Source: Mytilus galloprovincialis (Eukaryota > Mollusca > Bivalvia > Mytilida > Mytilidae). From it: DNA of 64,000 nt. Location of the stretch: assembly GCF_965363235.1 (NCBI RefSeq), contig NC_134838.1, positions 3,539,001 to 3,603,000 on the forward strand. Reading direction: 5' to 3'. Numbering within the stretch: the stretch's first letter is position 1; each line of letters begins with the position of its first letter. Shown one piece after another: positions 23,901 to 34,141 of the stretch. The notes beneath the pieces were generated by a model, which searched no databases, was not told the origin of the DNA, and saw only the letters and a program-made list of their open reading frames with translations. The position numbers and the translations under genes are program-made.

Positions 23901-26627
23901 AACACCAAGTTTAACTACTTTCATGGCACTACCATATCAGCTGTTTGTTTTAAATGTCTATAAAATTATAAATATCCAGACAGAGTTGTCTGTTACTTAG
24001 GTGTTTCCCCAAGTATTTTTTCCCGCCTAAAATGATCATGTGACATGTTTGTCAACAAAAGAAAACATTTGGTCAAGGAATTCATTTAATTTCTGGATTA
24101 TTCTGCTTTTAATCCATTTAAGGTAAAGTCAAGTATTTGTATTTAAAAAAATAGTTTGCAAACAATTTTTACTTTCAATTTGACAAATGTCTCATGATCA
24201 CCGTTCATTGGCTTGTTCAACCATGCAGACAATGTAAATTATGTAAATTATAAATCTATCAGCTGTCAAAAATATTGATCTACACATCACATCGATGTTT
24301 TGACATCGACTTCCGGTTTAGTTTCTAATCAAAACAACGGCTCAAAACAATGTCATATCATAAATCTTCTAGGCAAAACGATGTTTCTGGGACTCAGGGG
24401 ATACAATCAGGACGCGTCCCATGGACTCGCGGGTTTTAAAAATGACGCGTTCAGCTCGATTCCCATGCGTCCAGGACGCGTATATGCGTCTTAACGAGAA
24501 CCCTGCACTACCAATGCTTTGAAATGTATTGGTACATGTATTGTTATATAATTTGTTGTCATTGTGAAGAGAATACTATTTTGCATTTTAGGTGTGGCTG
24601 CAAAGTGGGTGTGTTCAGTCTGCTATGATGGTTTCAGTGCTTTTGCTGACCTAGAAGCCCACTTGTGTCCAGGATTACCACCTGACAGTCGTAGATTGAG
24701 GGGCAGACCAAGGAAAGGGAGACCAAGAAAGTATATCAAACCATCTAAAACTTGGAGAGCTAGATTGGAGAAGTCAAGAATGTTAAAAGCTAAGGTTGTA
24801 GATCCTTCTCAGTCTCAGCCTCTTCCGCCAAGGAGGAGAGGGAGACCACCCAAGAATAAACGACCTGCCTTAGATATACCTCCACCCCTACAAGTGGAGG
24901 AGACACCTGATGATCAGGTATTAGACGGGGAACCAGAAGATAAAGCGTACATGGAACAAGTCATGGATGATGATGAAGATGAGGAGAAGACTACTACAGA
25001 AATGTTAGATGAAATATTGGGAGCAGACGAAGATTATCCTGAACCTATGCCACGTAGGCGTGGTCGTAAAAAAGGAAGGATTCCACGTGGACCAAGGGCA
25101 TCTAGACGGGAACCAATGCAATGTCCTCATTGTACAGAAACATTTACAAAAGAAGCATTGTTTGTAATTCATGTGTCCGACCATACTGGAGTCAAACCGT
25201 TTATTTGTGAAGTTGCTGAATGTTCTAAGGGATTTATGTCCAAATTTAAGTTAGAAAGACATCGCTTGATTCATACATGTCCCCGTCATCACAAGTGTCC
25301 ATATTGTGACAAGTCATTCAATCGTAAAGATCACCTAAAAAATCACATGATTACTCACGACCCAAATAAGAAAAGATGGGTGTGTGAAGAGTGTGGCAAG
25401 GAATATTCTTACAACTTTTCCTACAGAACTCACAAGGCATTTCACGATGCTGATGCAGGAAGGTCTACAGAGTGTGGAATCTGTCACAAGCAGCATGAGA
25501 CAAGGGAAGAACTATTGTATCATTTGAAAGTACACAGTGGCGCCCGTTCAGTCAAAAATTGTACAGAAAAAATACATGCTTGCCCTGAATGTGGAAAGAA
25601 GTTTTATACGAGGAAAGATGTGAGAAGACACATGATTACGCATACAAAGAAAAAAGACTTTCTATGTCAATACTGTCCACAAAGATTTGGACGTAAGGAT
25701 CACCTGACTCGTCATTTGAGATCCTCTCATAGTGGTGACAATGCTAATAAACCTCCTAGAGCTCCTAGAGGTGAGAGGAAAGAAAAACTGAAGGAGTATG
25801 AAAAAGTTAGTGCTGCAGTGTTTCAAGCTCTTAATATTCCGAGAGAAGATCCAACAGTGCTGGTCACATCACAACCAAATATTAACAGCATTTATCATAC
25901 CATGCAAACAGCTGACGGACGTGAATTAGCCGTTCCTATTCAATTGTATGAAAATAATGCTCAGTCAGTGATTAATATGTCAAATATGCAGAATATACAC
26001 CAACAACAACATATACCTGCTCAAATGCAAAGTATGCAGGTAACTTCAATTGGATCACAGATGCAGCTAACAGATCAGAGATACATAGATGTCAGTGGGG
26101 GTGCCATACGTCACCAACAGCAAGGTATGGATCCAAACGCCCAAACTAACGAGTACCGACAACATCAGGTGCAAACACATGGCACAATGTACCTGACAAA
26201 CCAACAGCAGCCGGCACAACAACAAATTATAAACAAAGATGTTAATTTAGATATGATTAGAACAAATGGTGTCATACCGGCTGAATACCAAGTGAACCGT
26301 GACCAGACCAATCGACCAACCGTTGTGCAGACAAATGATAATAGACAACAATCTCAGACATTTTCCACACTATTAGGATACATGGAGACTTTAAGATTTT
26401 TAGAGAATCTACCAACCACTGCCCAAGGTGGTGTAATAGCTCAGATAGAAGGGGGACCCCCTACGATGGTACCTATCCAGTCGTCAGCGTATGCAGGTAA
26501 TGCTCCACTTAATATGAGCCATCAAAATGAGATGCAAAAACGTATACAAATACCTGTGTCACAACAGATTATACAACAACAACAGCAACAACAACAACAG
26601 CAACATACTTATCAACCACAGACATAA
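17930..26627 (+). CDS. PR-domain protein with PLAG1-type zinc fingers (six coding exons)
   Basis: Coding exons 17930-17957, 19305-19457, 19877-20907, 21452-21604, 22599-22722 and 24592-26627 join in frame to 1,174 codons plus TAA; split codons at the junctions fit (TGG, TCT, phase 0 twice, GGT). Order: a C-x2-C-x7-C-x2-H knuckle (residues 11-25); a PR domain starting near residue 36, interrupted by a glutamine-rich insert (about 90-395), and resuming with NWMMFVRPARN (424-434) and EIKVWY (462-467), closest in memory to PRDM10/15; a degenerate finger (504-522); AT-hook-like RGRPRK and RRRGRPPK motifs; an acidic patch; seven C2H2 fingers (674-876) matching PLAG1; and a glutamine-rich tail. Likely a nuclear DNA-binding regulator. 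Methyltransferase activity cannot be inferred. The donor at 20908 (AAG|GTTCGG) is the weakest border. A single transcript is inferred from splice phases and domain completion. Confidence 0.85.
18310..19068. mobile_element. non-autonomous TIR element E (copy 2), in intron 1 of the PR/PLAG gene
   Basis: It shares the TCCGTT/AACGGA motif field and the core CCAGTTACACAGAAACATTT with 7425-8077. The right end TGTTCGTGCTATCTGGTAAGG is preserved; the left terminus is eroded. Confidence 0.65.
19305..19457 (+). CDS. PR/PLAG gene exon 2: zinc knuckle and PR-domain start
   Basis: It encodes CHDCGKSVPGICKKHG and then FDNAIPSRARLTCPAG, as in the N-terminal region of PRDM10/15-like proteins. It is bounded by TTTTTTTAATAG and GTGAGT. 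It begins with GG completing tryptophan and ends with T of a serine codon. Confidence 0.85.
19877..20907 (+). CDS. PR/PLAG gene exon 3: PR-domain middle with glutamine-rich insert
   Basis: It begins SYGIFAKRIIQCRSQFGPLYG, a canonical PR-domain strand, and ends DYTYEIK, which leads directly into the next PR block. Between them lie about 300 residues rich in Q, N, S, T and E (several Q-runs, no predicted fold) in one uninterrupted 1,031-base exon. The insert is far longer than the linker at this place in vertebrate PRDM10 as I remember it. The reading extends upstream of the internal methionine at 20179, so that ATG is not the start. Confidence 0.8.
21452..21604 (+). CDS. PR/PLAG gene exon 4: PR-domain core
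   Basis: Fifty-one codons, phase 0 at both ends, from IFKDDGFVDNID through NWMMFVRPARNTAEQNVVVY to FFVSIK. NWMMFVRPA-N and EQN-x-V-x-Y-Q are hallmarks of the PRDM10/15 PR domain. Acceptor CAATTACAG, donor AAG|GTTTGT. Confidence 0.9.
21885..22135 (-). mobile_element. family J: 5'-truncated tail of the RT element, in intron 4
   Basis: In plus orientation it reads GCCAGAGGGACAGTCAAACT, ACGAACCCCACCAAAAACTA and CAGATCCTGCTCCACATATG, the same blocks as 49975-50155 and, inverted, 45170-45400 and 49485-49650. The blocks also follow the coding remnants of the RT fossils, so these solo copies are 3' tails. Confidence 0.6.
22599..22722 (+). CDS. PR/PLAG gene exon 5: end of PR domain
   Basis: It begins PIPSNTEIKVWYSAEYAEMM, the last strand and C-terminal helix of the PR fold, then an acidic proline-rich linker. 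Acceptor TTTAAAACAG; donor ACAG|GTACAG in phase 1, completed as glycine by the last exon. Confidence 0.9.
22990..23190 (-). repeat. interspersed family A fragment, intron 5
   Basis: On the minus strand it carries ATAGCTGACTATGTGGTATA and TTTCTTGTGGAGAGTTGTCT, the 3' blocks of family A. Confidence 0.6.
23374..24505. mobile_element. 1.1-kb hAT-like non-autonomous element in intron 5
   Basis: The ends CAGGGTTCTC and GAGAACCCTG are perfect inverse copies and of the CAGGG type used by hAT elements. CACTAC lies directly outside both ends (extending to CACTACCA if the boundary is shifted), consistent with a 6-8 bp duplication. Subterminal GACTC/GAGTC and GGACGCGT motifs repeat near the ends. There is no transposase reading; a 64-residue ORF near 24300 has no recognisable content. 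Confidence 0.75.
24592..26627 (+). CDS. PR/PLAG gene exon 6: AT-hooks, seven PLAG-type fingers, Q-rich tail
   Basis: Starting at VAAKWVCSVC, it encodes a degenerate C-x2-C...H-x-C finger, basic AT-hook-like segments, an acidic block (DDDEDEE) and seven C2H2 fingers. The third has SFNRKDHLKNH, the sixth FYTRKDVRRH and the seventh CQYCPQRFGRKDHLTRH, nearly identical to the matching fingers of vertebrate PLAG1, as is the linker HDPNK. The C-terminus is rich in Q, N and M and ends with a CAA/CAG run. The methionine at 24564 is in the intron and is not a start. Confidence 0.92.
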
Positions 26628-29600
26628 ATAATTAGCAGTGTCGTTACACCACTATATGTCTAGAATTCATAATTAAGTTGATTCAAATGTCTCAATTTAA
26701 AGGTTATGATTTTCCTAAATGTTGGAGAATTTTAATATTTTTGTTTTGTTTTCCATTTATTTTAAGTTATCAGAGAGAGTCGTTTTGCAGTTTCACTTAT
26801 AAACATATGATTATCATGATTATTTTACTCAAAATTTCTTTTTTTTTCTGAAACTGTCAGTATTAAAATGAAATATAACTTTTATACAACAATTCTATTT
26901 GTATTCAGATGTTTTAACAGATAAATTCCTCAAGACAATGCAAGAGGTCAACAGTTTCCATTTTATAATATTTTAAATGATTTTAGTCAGCTTTTTGTTT
27001 CTAAAATTGTTAGTGCCTTAAAACCACATATTTTGTTGGAAAATGTTTTTTATATTGGTTTTCACTTTATATACTTGAAAAATCCTTTATTTTTTTTATA
27101 TGCAAACGTCACAACATTGTCAAAGTTGAATATGAATACATGTATATTCCTACAGTTCATGGAATATTACTGTTCCATTATTGTTGTTTATTCATTTAAG
27201 TACATAATTAATATTTGATATTTTAAGGTCTGAAATCATACATGATTTACCAACTGTCTTGCATGTATTCATTGCTATTTTGATTTTATCAGAAGCTGTT
27301 TTAAAATATATCACATTTTGGAAACAAATTTTCTATGGTTGAAATTTGGATCAATCTAAATCTCAAAGTTGTAAAGGTTGAGTCTTCTGATATTTCCTAA
27401 ACATGCAACATGACTTGAGAAATATCAATATAATACAATTTCTTGAAGCAAAGGTTAAAAATCAAATTAAACTATATTGTATTAAACAAAATAAGTAAAC
27501 ACATGTATGATATTTGGTGTGAGGTTATACTATTTTCCATGTATAAGTAACTTTAATAACAATTTATCCCTGTGAGCTCATTAAGCTGCATGGCTGTAGT
27601 TGATATTGGACTTTATCCCTGTGCGCTTACTCAGCTGAAAGGTTGTGGTACTGTTTGTTCACATGTTTTTTAAATGAATCATTATTTGCATTGTAAAGTC
27701 TACATTCAAATAAAATCATTCATTGCCATTTCAAAGACTTGATGGATATTCAAGATTTGTATAAGCTAGCTAGGTTAGATGGTCGGGTTTTTAATCTACA
27801 CAAAATACCAGACCAGACACATCACAATGTACAGTAACCATATTATCATTAAATATTTGTGCCATAAAGAGGTGATCATTCATCATATATATTCATTGAA
27901 AATCTGTCCTTAAATTTAGACTAATATTCCTCTTTTTTTATCCAATTGTGTCAAACAGTATATACTTCAAGGCTGTGTACAAATTGCAATTTTTCATTTA
28001 TGTGTTTATTTTGTAGTAAATCAATGAAAACACATGAGCAAAATTATCTTTTTGAATCGAGAAAATTGTCAACTTACTACTGCTGAATTTTGTTGATTTT
28101 TTTTTCGGTCTGAAACTTTCAATTATTTAATCTGATTATGTGTTGTAAACAATGTATCAGTTTGTGATCAGTTTAAGAGGAAACACTTATAATAAGTCAA
28201 TGATGGTTGGTTGGTATGCACCTGTATTGACATTGTCTCATCTCATTTCCATAAGAATATATTGCCTGGAAACTTAAGCATGTTCAGTCACATTTCATTG
28301 ACTTGGAAAGTTTTGTATAATTTTCCTTTTAGTATTACAAATTAATTTCAACATTTGCATGCTATCAAAACTGAACAAAAGTGAGACCTAAATATATGTC
28401 AACATTTTTTAAAGGTAAATAGGGCTTCTAATCTAATACTTGCATAAAACATTTTTTGTAATTAACAAAATGAAGAAGACTTAAATTTACAGTTATTGAG
28501 ATATGATTTTTCAGTTGGGACTAAAGGTTAACATGTTGTACATGTATAAACACTGTTGTAAGATACTTCATGTTGTCCTCTAAATATTTTTGCTATTTTT
28601 GTTTCCGGTTTGCTGTCTCATTAACATTTACATCCTTTCTGTTAGTATATAAATTTATAAATCTAATTTAACTTGATTCATTTTGGCATTTATCCAGGCT
28701 CTTAAAACATTTAAGAGTTTATAGAACAACAATTATTTAGAATTTCATTTCAGATGCTTTTTTTGACAAGTTTGATGCAAAATTTTATTTTGAAAAGGTG
28801 ACAGTTTATTATATTTTTTTTCTAAAAGTTTATGCATTTATATTCAACTGACATATTTTACAATGTACATTTATATAGCTCTTGAACATAAAAAGATGAT
28901 AAAGCATGCCATCAATTTCTGTTTGAGTAAGTGTAACAGCTGGATATTTTGTATACTTGCCATAGTTTAAATGTACTTCTTATATCATGAAAAAGATGGA
29001 AAGTTTGGTAAAGATTTTTGTCAGACTATCTGGTGATGGTTATACATGGCTGCTTTGTATGATATATACATGGGGAATAGGTGCTTTACTACATCTCTCA
29101 TTCAAACATTGTTATAGGCAACATTAACATCCTGGTCCTTTTCAAAGGATATTAAATGGGTCACATCTTTTTATATGGAATTAATATAATATATTTTTTT
29201 TCAATTTCTGCAGTCCGTTGTATGAAAATGATTCCTTAAGAAGTGTTGTATAAAAAATGAAATGTAAGAGCAATATATGATTAATAAGACATAATAAATA
29301 AAGGTTACATCAATTTTATATAGGTTGTTTTTTGTTTGAAATGTTTGTTATTGATAACCTGGTATTCTGTATAAATAAAAACTTTTTTCTTTTGACTCCT
29401 ATACTTATAATGCTTGAATGAAATTGTTACCGTGTACAAATAATGTAGATAATGTAGACAATATTGTGTTTGCATTTAAAGTTACATATTATTAGAATGT
29501 ATTAAATGTGAATATCAGATTTTATTGTGAAATTACAGCTTTAAATTATGTATGAGATGTGATAATTAAGACTTTTTAAAAGAAAATATTCATCTTATCT

Positions 29601-30350
29601 TGTTAGATGTCATCATCTTTAGTCATGCTTGAAAAGAAAAATAAAAACTGGAGTAAATTCTTGTGTTTAATAATTGTTTTACATATATATGGATGTTATG
29701 CATGGGGTTTCTGTCAGCACTGATAGAAAAAAAAGAGGTTGGAACATATAATCTGATAATTTACACAGCAGATATTCAATGAGCAAGGTTCTTGATTTGG
29801 AATCTGTACCAATATGTATAGTAGATAAGGTCTTGTTTTAAGAAAAAATATTTAGTCCAATGAAGTTGAAGGGGACTTCTGTACTCCATCTGTGAGCTGT
29901 CTGTCCATTCTTCAGTCCTTCAAATCAGTTCTCTGCAATAATTTGTACATTGTTTTATCATGACAAGTTACAGATCAAGTTATAATTGTGTTTCAGTCTG
30001 AAGATTTTGTGCAGTTAACCGTTGACAACACAAGACTTAAGATTTTCTAGGCTGCACTTGTGTAATAATTGGTTTTTACTGATACAGATATCAATTTCTA
30101 GTAATGAAAGCTTACCCCAAATAACTCAATTTGTGGAAGTAAAACCTTATTTTCATGTAGGCCAAGCATGAAATACAATACTGTTATCTTCTAATTATCT
30201 TCAGATACTGTTAATATCTTTTAATTGTACTCAGATACTAGTTTGTACTATAAAACTTAAGTATAATATACAAAAAGCAAATTGCATCTGTTGGGTTTCA
30301 AGTGTCGCCCATTTATGAAGTTAGAAAGAAATTGTATTGTATGAATAAAA
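26628..30350 (+). other. 3' UTR of the PR/PLAG gene and AT-rich flank
   Basis: No coding reading is recognisable. AATAAA signals occur at 27709-27714, 29293-29302 and again near 29374 and 29640, so the transcript could end at several places. A short direct repeat around TTTATCCCTGTG lies near 27565 and 27610. Which signal is used cannot be decided from sequence. Confidence 0.4.
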
Positions 30351-30354
30351 TTGA

Positions 30355-30850
30355 GAATGGAAATAGGGAATGTGTCAAAGAGACAACAACCCGACCATAG
30401 AACAGACAACAGCAGAAGGTCACCAACAGGTCTTCAAAGCAGCGAGAAATTCCCACACCCGGAGTCGTCCTTTAGCTGGCCCATAAACAAATATATATAC
30501 TAGTTCAGTGACAATGAACGCCATACTAAACTCCAAATTGTACACAAGAAACTAAAATTAAAAATAGTACAAGAATAACAAAGGCCAGAGGCTTCTGACT
30601 TGGGACAGGCGCAAAAATGAGGTGGGGTTAAACATGTTTATGAGATCTCAACCCTCCCCTACACCTCTAGCCAATGTAGAAAAGTAAACGCATAACAATA
30701 CGCACATTAAAATTCAGTTCAAGAGAAGTCTGAGTCTGATGTCAGAAGATGTAACCAAAGTCTAAAGAAACAAAATGACAATTATACATAAATAACAACA
30801 GACTACTAGCAGTTAACTGACATGCCAGCTCCAGACATCAATTAAACTTA
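30355..30850 (+). repeat. interspersed family B, long copy
   Basis: It starts AATAGGGAATGTGTCAAAGA and continues with CAACAGGTCTTCAAAGCAGC, CCAGAGGCTTCTGACTTGGG and AACTGACATGCCAGCTCCAG. Fragments of the same family lie at 5650-5835, 6775-6910 and 53420-53550. Non-coding; probably a non-autonomous retroelement. Confidence 0.65.
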
Positions 30851-31138
30851 TTGAAAGATTATGTCTTCATTATATGAATATCAGGCACAATTCTTCCTGT
30901 TAGGGGTTTAGTATCATACCATCATTATTTATAATTCTTGAAAAGCATCATATTATACAAATCATAATGCAATACTGAGCCTAATATAGCTGTATGAAAA
31001 ACACAATGTCTGCAGACAATCAAAATATGAACCAATGCTGCTTATTTAACACAAAAAGTCAATTTGATCACTTTGAAACTGTATTTGTCTACTTCACAAA
31101 ATATTGTCAAACACTATTGTAGGAATTACACATGAAAT

Positions 31139-32194
31139 TTAACACCCTGTAATGACCATCTTGTAAAATCTAGTGGAGCTATTTACGCAATGCATATATA
31201 ACACATTGAATGATCCTTCTGTAGTGATGGCTAGCTGTTCTGGCAAGTATATTTCTATGTCCGTGGTATTGTAGGTGGTTAGTAGATAACTACTGTTATT
31301 CAGTATGTGTAATGTATGAATTTCCATGTCAACCACAATAACATTGTCAATTGGTGTGGTAGCTACTGATGATGGGTAGAATCTTCTTTTCCAACTGTAG
31401 TTAACTGTACAATTTTCTCTATAGATATTGATGATTTCTGTCTTCCCAAACACAACCACTTTATTTTCACCTGCCACAAATATATTCCCATTATTGGTGC
31501 TGGTAATGTATGTTATTATACGCCTGAATAGTGGTTCATTGTCATTGTCCTTTTCATACCTTGTTAGATGTGTACCATCTGTATCCATAACAACGACCAC
31601 AAAATCTGCTTCTACTATCACTCTTCTATCTTTTGTCACATGCACTATGACTACACCATTTGATCCTAAGAAGTATATAGAATCAGTTACTTTATTAGAT
31701 CCAGCCTTGATCTACTTCAGTCTTGGGTCAAATGTAGCCAGTAGAATATCATTGCCAGGAGTAACATCTACACAAAATGCAATGATGTAAAAACTTGATA
31801 TGGCTTTTACTTTATCTCCTGAAAGTTTAACATTATGTAGTGCTGGTGGTGTTGTAAAAGGAGGGGAACCTTTTACCTCTTCTCCACCAATCCATAGAGA
31901 ATTATCATTGGCTACTGTCAAATTCATGTAGTAATAATCAATAGTCGGATATTCCGTCACATCTAAAATCTTTACTTGGATTGTTGTAATGCCAATAACA
32001 ACATGTCCATTTGCAGAACGATCTTTGTCTTTACATCTGTCACACAACATTGAGGCACATTTTTCACAACTCCATTTGCCACACTTACAGCCAATAGGAA
32101 TTTGTTCTAGCTTAAATGGCTCTACTGAACACTGTGACCAAGGCTGGGCCTGCGGCTGGGTCTGAGGCTGGGCTATAGATGTTGATGATCCCAT
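31139..32194 (-). pseudogene. B-box/beta-propeller (TRIM-like) protein gene, interrupted by one in-frame TAG
   Basis: An acceptor (TATTTTCAG) two codons before the ATG at 32194 opens a reading of 352 codon positions to the TAA at 31139. It has a short P/Q repeat, a small cysteine cluster (CKCGKWSCEKC, then CDRC) resembling a degenerate B-box, and a C-terminal region with propeller-type repeats: VHVTKDRRVIVEADF, ITSTNNGNIFVAGENKVVV and IDNVIVVDMEIHTLHILNN. This matches, from memory, bivalve-expanded TRIM-like/NHL-like proteins. A single TAG at 31714-31712 splits the frame; both sides stay in the same frame with no other damage, so it is a young pseudogene, an allele, a sequencing error or a read-through gene. 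Upstream exons are not identified. Confidence 0.65.
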
Positions 32195-32289
32195 TATCTG
32201 AAAATATGATATAAAAGTTATATATATATAAGCAACTAAATCTAAACAAAAACAACATAACACGTTATACAGAAAATTCATTAAACTGG

Positions 32290-32373
32290 AGTCTATGATA
32301 GTGATGATGATGACAAAAACAGCAATAGAAATGAGGAACAGAATATAGAGGAACAAGACCCTGTACAAACATA
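32290..32373 (+). repeat. coding-like scrap, inverted relative of 33650-33848
   Basis: Plus-strand reading YDSDDDDKNSNRNEEQN, then IEEQDPVQT and a stop. It matches the minus-strand reading YDSNDDKENDNRNKDRN, then IEEQDPVQ at 33848-33650. Source gene unknown. Confidence 0.5.
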
Positions 32374-32380
32374 ATTCTGT

Positions 32381-32860
32381 GTCATTTTATATAGGGTCTT
32401 CACTTTTCTGCTTGACATTTATTTTGATAGGATCTATCTTTAAAAATAAATTTCAAGCAGAAAACTTGAGCGTTGTCTCATTGGCACTCATACCACATCT
32501 TCTTATATCTATAAAAGTAATATGTAGCTTCGTAAAAAATTTCATTGATCAATCACAAGTGGATCCTATTAAAATAACTTTTAAACAGAAAATTGGAGAG
32601 TTGTCTCATTTGCACTCATACCATATCTTCTTATATATATGATAGTAATATGTAACGTCATACAAAATATCATTGATCTATGACAAGTAGTTCTTATCAC
32701 TGACTGACTTAATCAGAAAAAATACTAATTAATTCAAAGTCACTAGAACATGACTTCAAAATTTTAACTAAACTGATATGAACTGATAGTAATACAACTT
32801 TATATTATACAAAATATCATTGATCTATCACAAGAAGATCCTATCAAAAAACTTCCAAGC
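32381..32860 (+). repeat. diverged direct repeats, about four units
   Basis: Blocks of the form TACAAAATATCATTGATCTA, then TCACAAGNNGATCCTATC, recur near 32425, 32535, 32660 and 32810. Two are followed by GAGTTGTCTCATTTGCACTC-type sequence. An inverted piece lies near 33855. Confidence 0.55.
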
Positions 32861-33244
32861 AAAAAAACTTAACAATTGTTGACCAAGGTCACAGTGGATG
32901 GAAAAGCAATCCCCATGTCTCGCATTCCAAGATCTTCTTCACAGGCTAGACAAAAATAAGCTCAATATGTGAACATGTATAAGTTAAATTAAAATGTGTT
33001 CTGTTAAATTGTAACGCGATGATGACTGTTGACTGTTTTGTTTATTGTGTCTGTAAGTGTTGATTTCAAGAGATTTTCAAAGATTAGCCAAAAATCAATA
33101 GAATGGAACTTAACATAAATTTGTTCTGTACTATGTGACGTATACATTTTCTGACGTCAGACAACGAAGCAATGAATGTGTTTTTAATTTGATAGATGCT
33201 TTTGTGCTTTTTTTGTAAAATTGTTTCTTTTAAAATTGTTACAC

Positions 33245-33545
33245 AGTGATGACTGCCGTACCCATGTTTTGACTATTTTATTTATTATGTCTGTTTTGTT
33301 CATGCATCGTTGTAAATATAACGAAATTTGACGAGACTGTTGTACAAGTGAGATGTTTAGCGCTATAAAACCAAGTTTAATCCACCATTAATGCCTGTAC
33401 CAAGTCAGGAATACTAGTATGACAGTTGTTGTCTATTCGTTTGATGTGTTTTGTCATTTGACTTTGTTATGTGATTAGGAACTCTCCGATTGAAATGTCC
33501 TCGGAGTTCAGTAGTTTTGTGATTTTACTTTTTATCATAGTTGAC
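33245..33545 (+). repeat. interspersed family K
   Basis: It shares GTGATGACTGCCGTACCC, ACAAGTGAGATGTTTAGCGC, CCTGTACCAAGTCAGGAATA and GTCTATTCGTTTGATGTGTT with 42115-42345 and 58985-59290, and partly with 43640-43760 and 3230-3345. Non-coding in this window. Confidence 0.6.
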
Positions 33546-33649
33546 AAGGTTAAAATTAGACAGTTGTTTTGTTTTCTTAAATATTTTAAATACTCGCATG
33601 GAATAAACCATTAACATTTCAAGTTTTATTTTTTTTTTGTTGGCCAAAC

Positions 33650-33848
33650 AGGCTGTTCATGGTAATCAAATGCTGCTTCAGGTGCAATATTTTGATTTAC
33701 TTGTTCATTATCATCATTTTGCATTTGAGGAAGCTGTATATTTTGCTGATGATCACTTTCATTTTGTACTGGGTCTTGTTCCTCTATATTCCGGTCCTTA
33801 TTTCTATTGTCGTTTTCCTTATCATCATTACTATCATAGATTCTACTT
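33650..33848 (-). other. acidic Q/N-rich coding-like stretch, unassigned
   Basis: The minus-strand frame is open for about 65 codons: SIESRIYDSNDDKENDNRN, IEEQDPVQNESDHQQ, IQLPQMQNDDNEQVNQNI and FDYHEQPVWP. It ends in an A-run followed by a stop, as a reverse-transcribed piece might. Base composition and amino-acid use favour real coding ancestry. It could be a lost upstream exon of the propeller gene or a transposed fragment; I cannot decide. Confidence 0.35.
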
Positions 33849-34141
33849 TCGATAGATCAATGATATTTTGTATGAAGTTGTATTAGTATCAGTACATATT
33901 AGTTTTAAGACTATGTTAAGGCCCTGACCCCTAGGACATAATAGGAATAAACAATTGTTAATATCAAGTTTTCCTCTTTGTATTGATAGGAACTTACAAT
34001 ATTTTCTATAATTAACACTTTCTGACCATCTATTTCTGTTGACCATTTTCAGGCCCTGTTCATGGTCAAGTAATTCAATTAATTAATAAGCAATGATTCT
34101 GTCCATCAGATTGTCTTTATTCTATTCTTTATTTTATTTAT

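Noticed and set aside
24564-24591. Methionine-initiated start for the large finger ORF
   Set aside because: These codons overlap the polypyrimidine tract and AG acceptor of exon 6; the upstream PR exons join in frame at 24592, so the ATG is intronic.
31428-31790. 120-residue plus-strand ORF
   Set aside because: Antisense shadow of the propeller gene, with no independent support.
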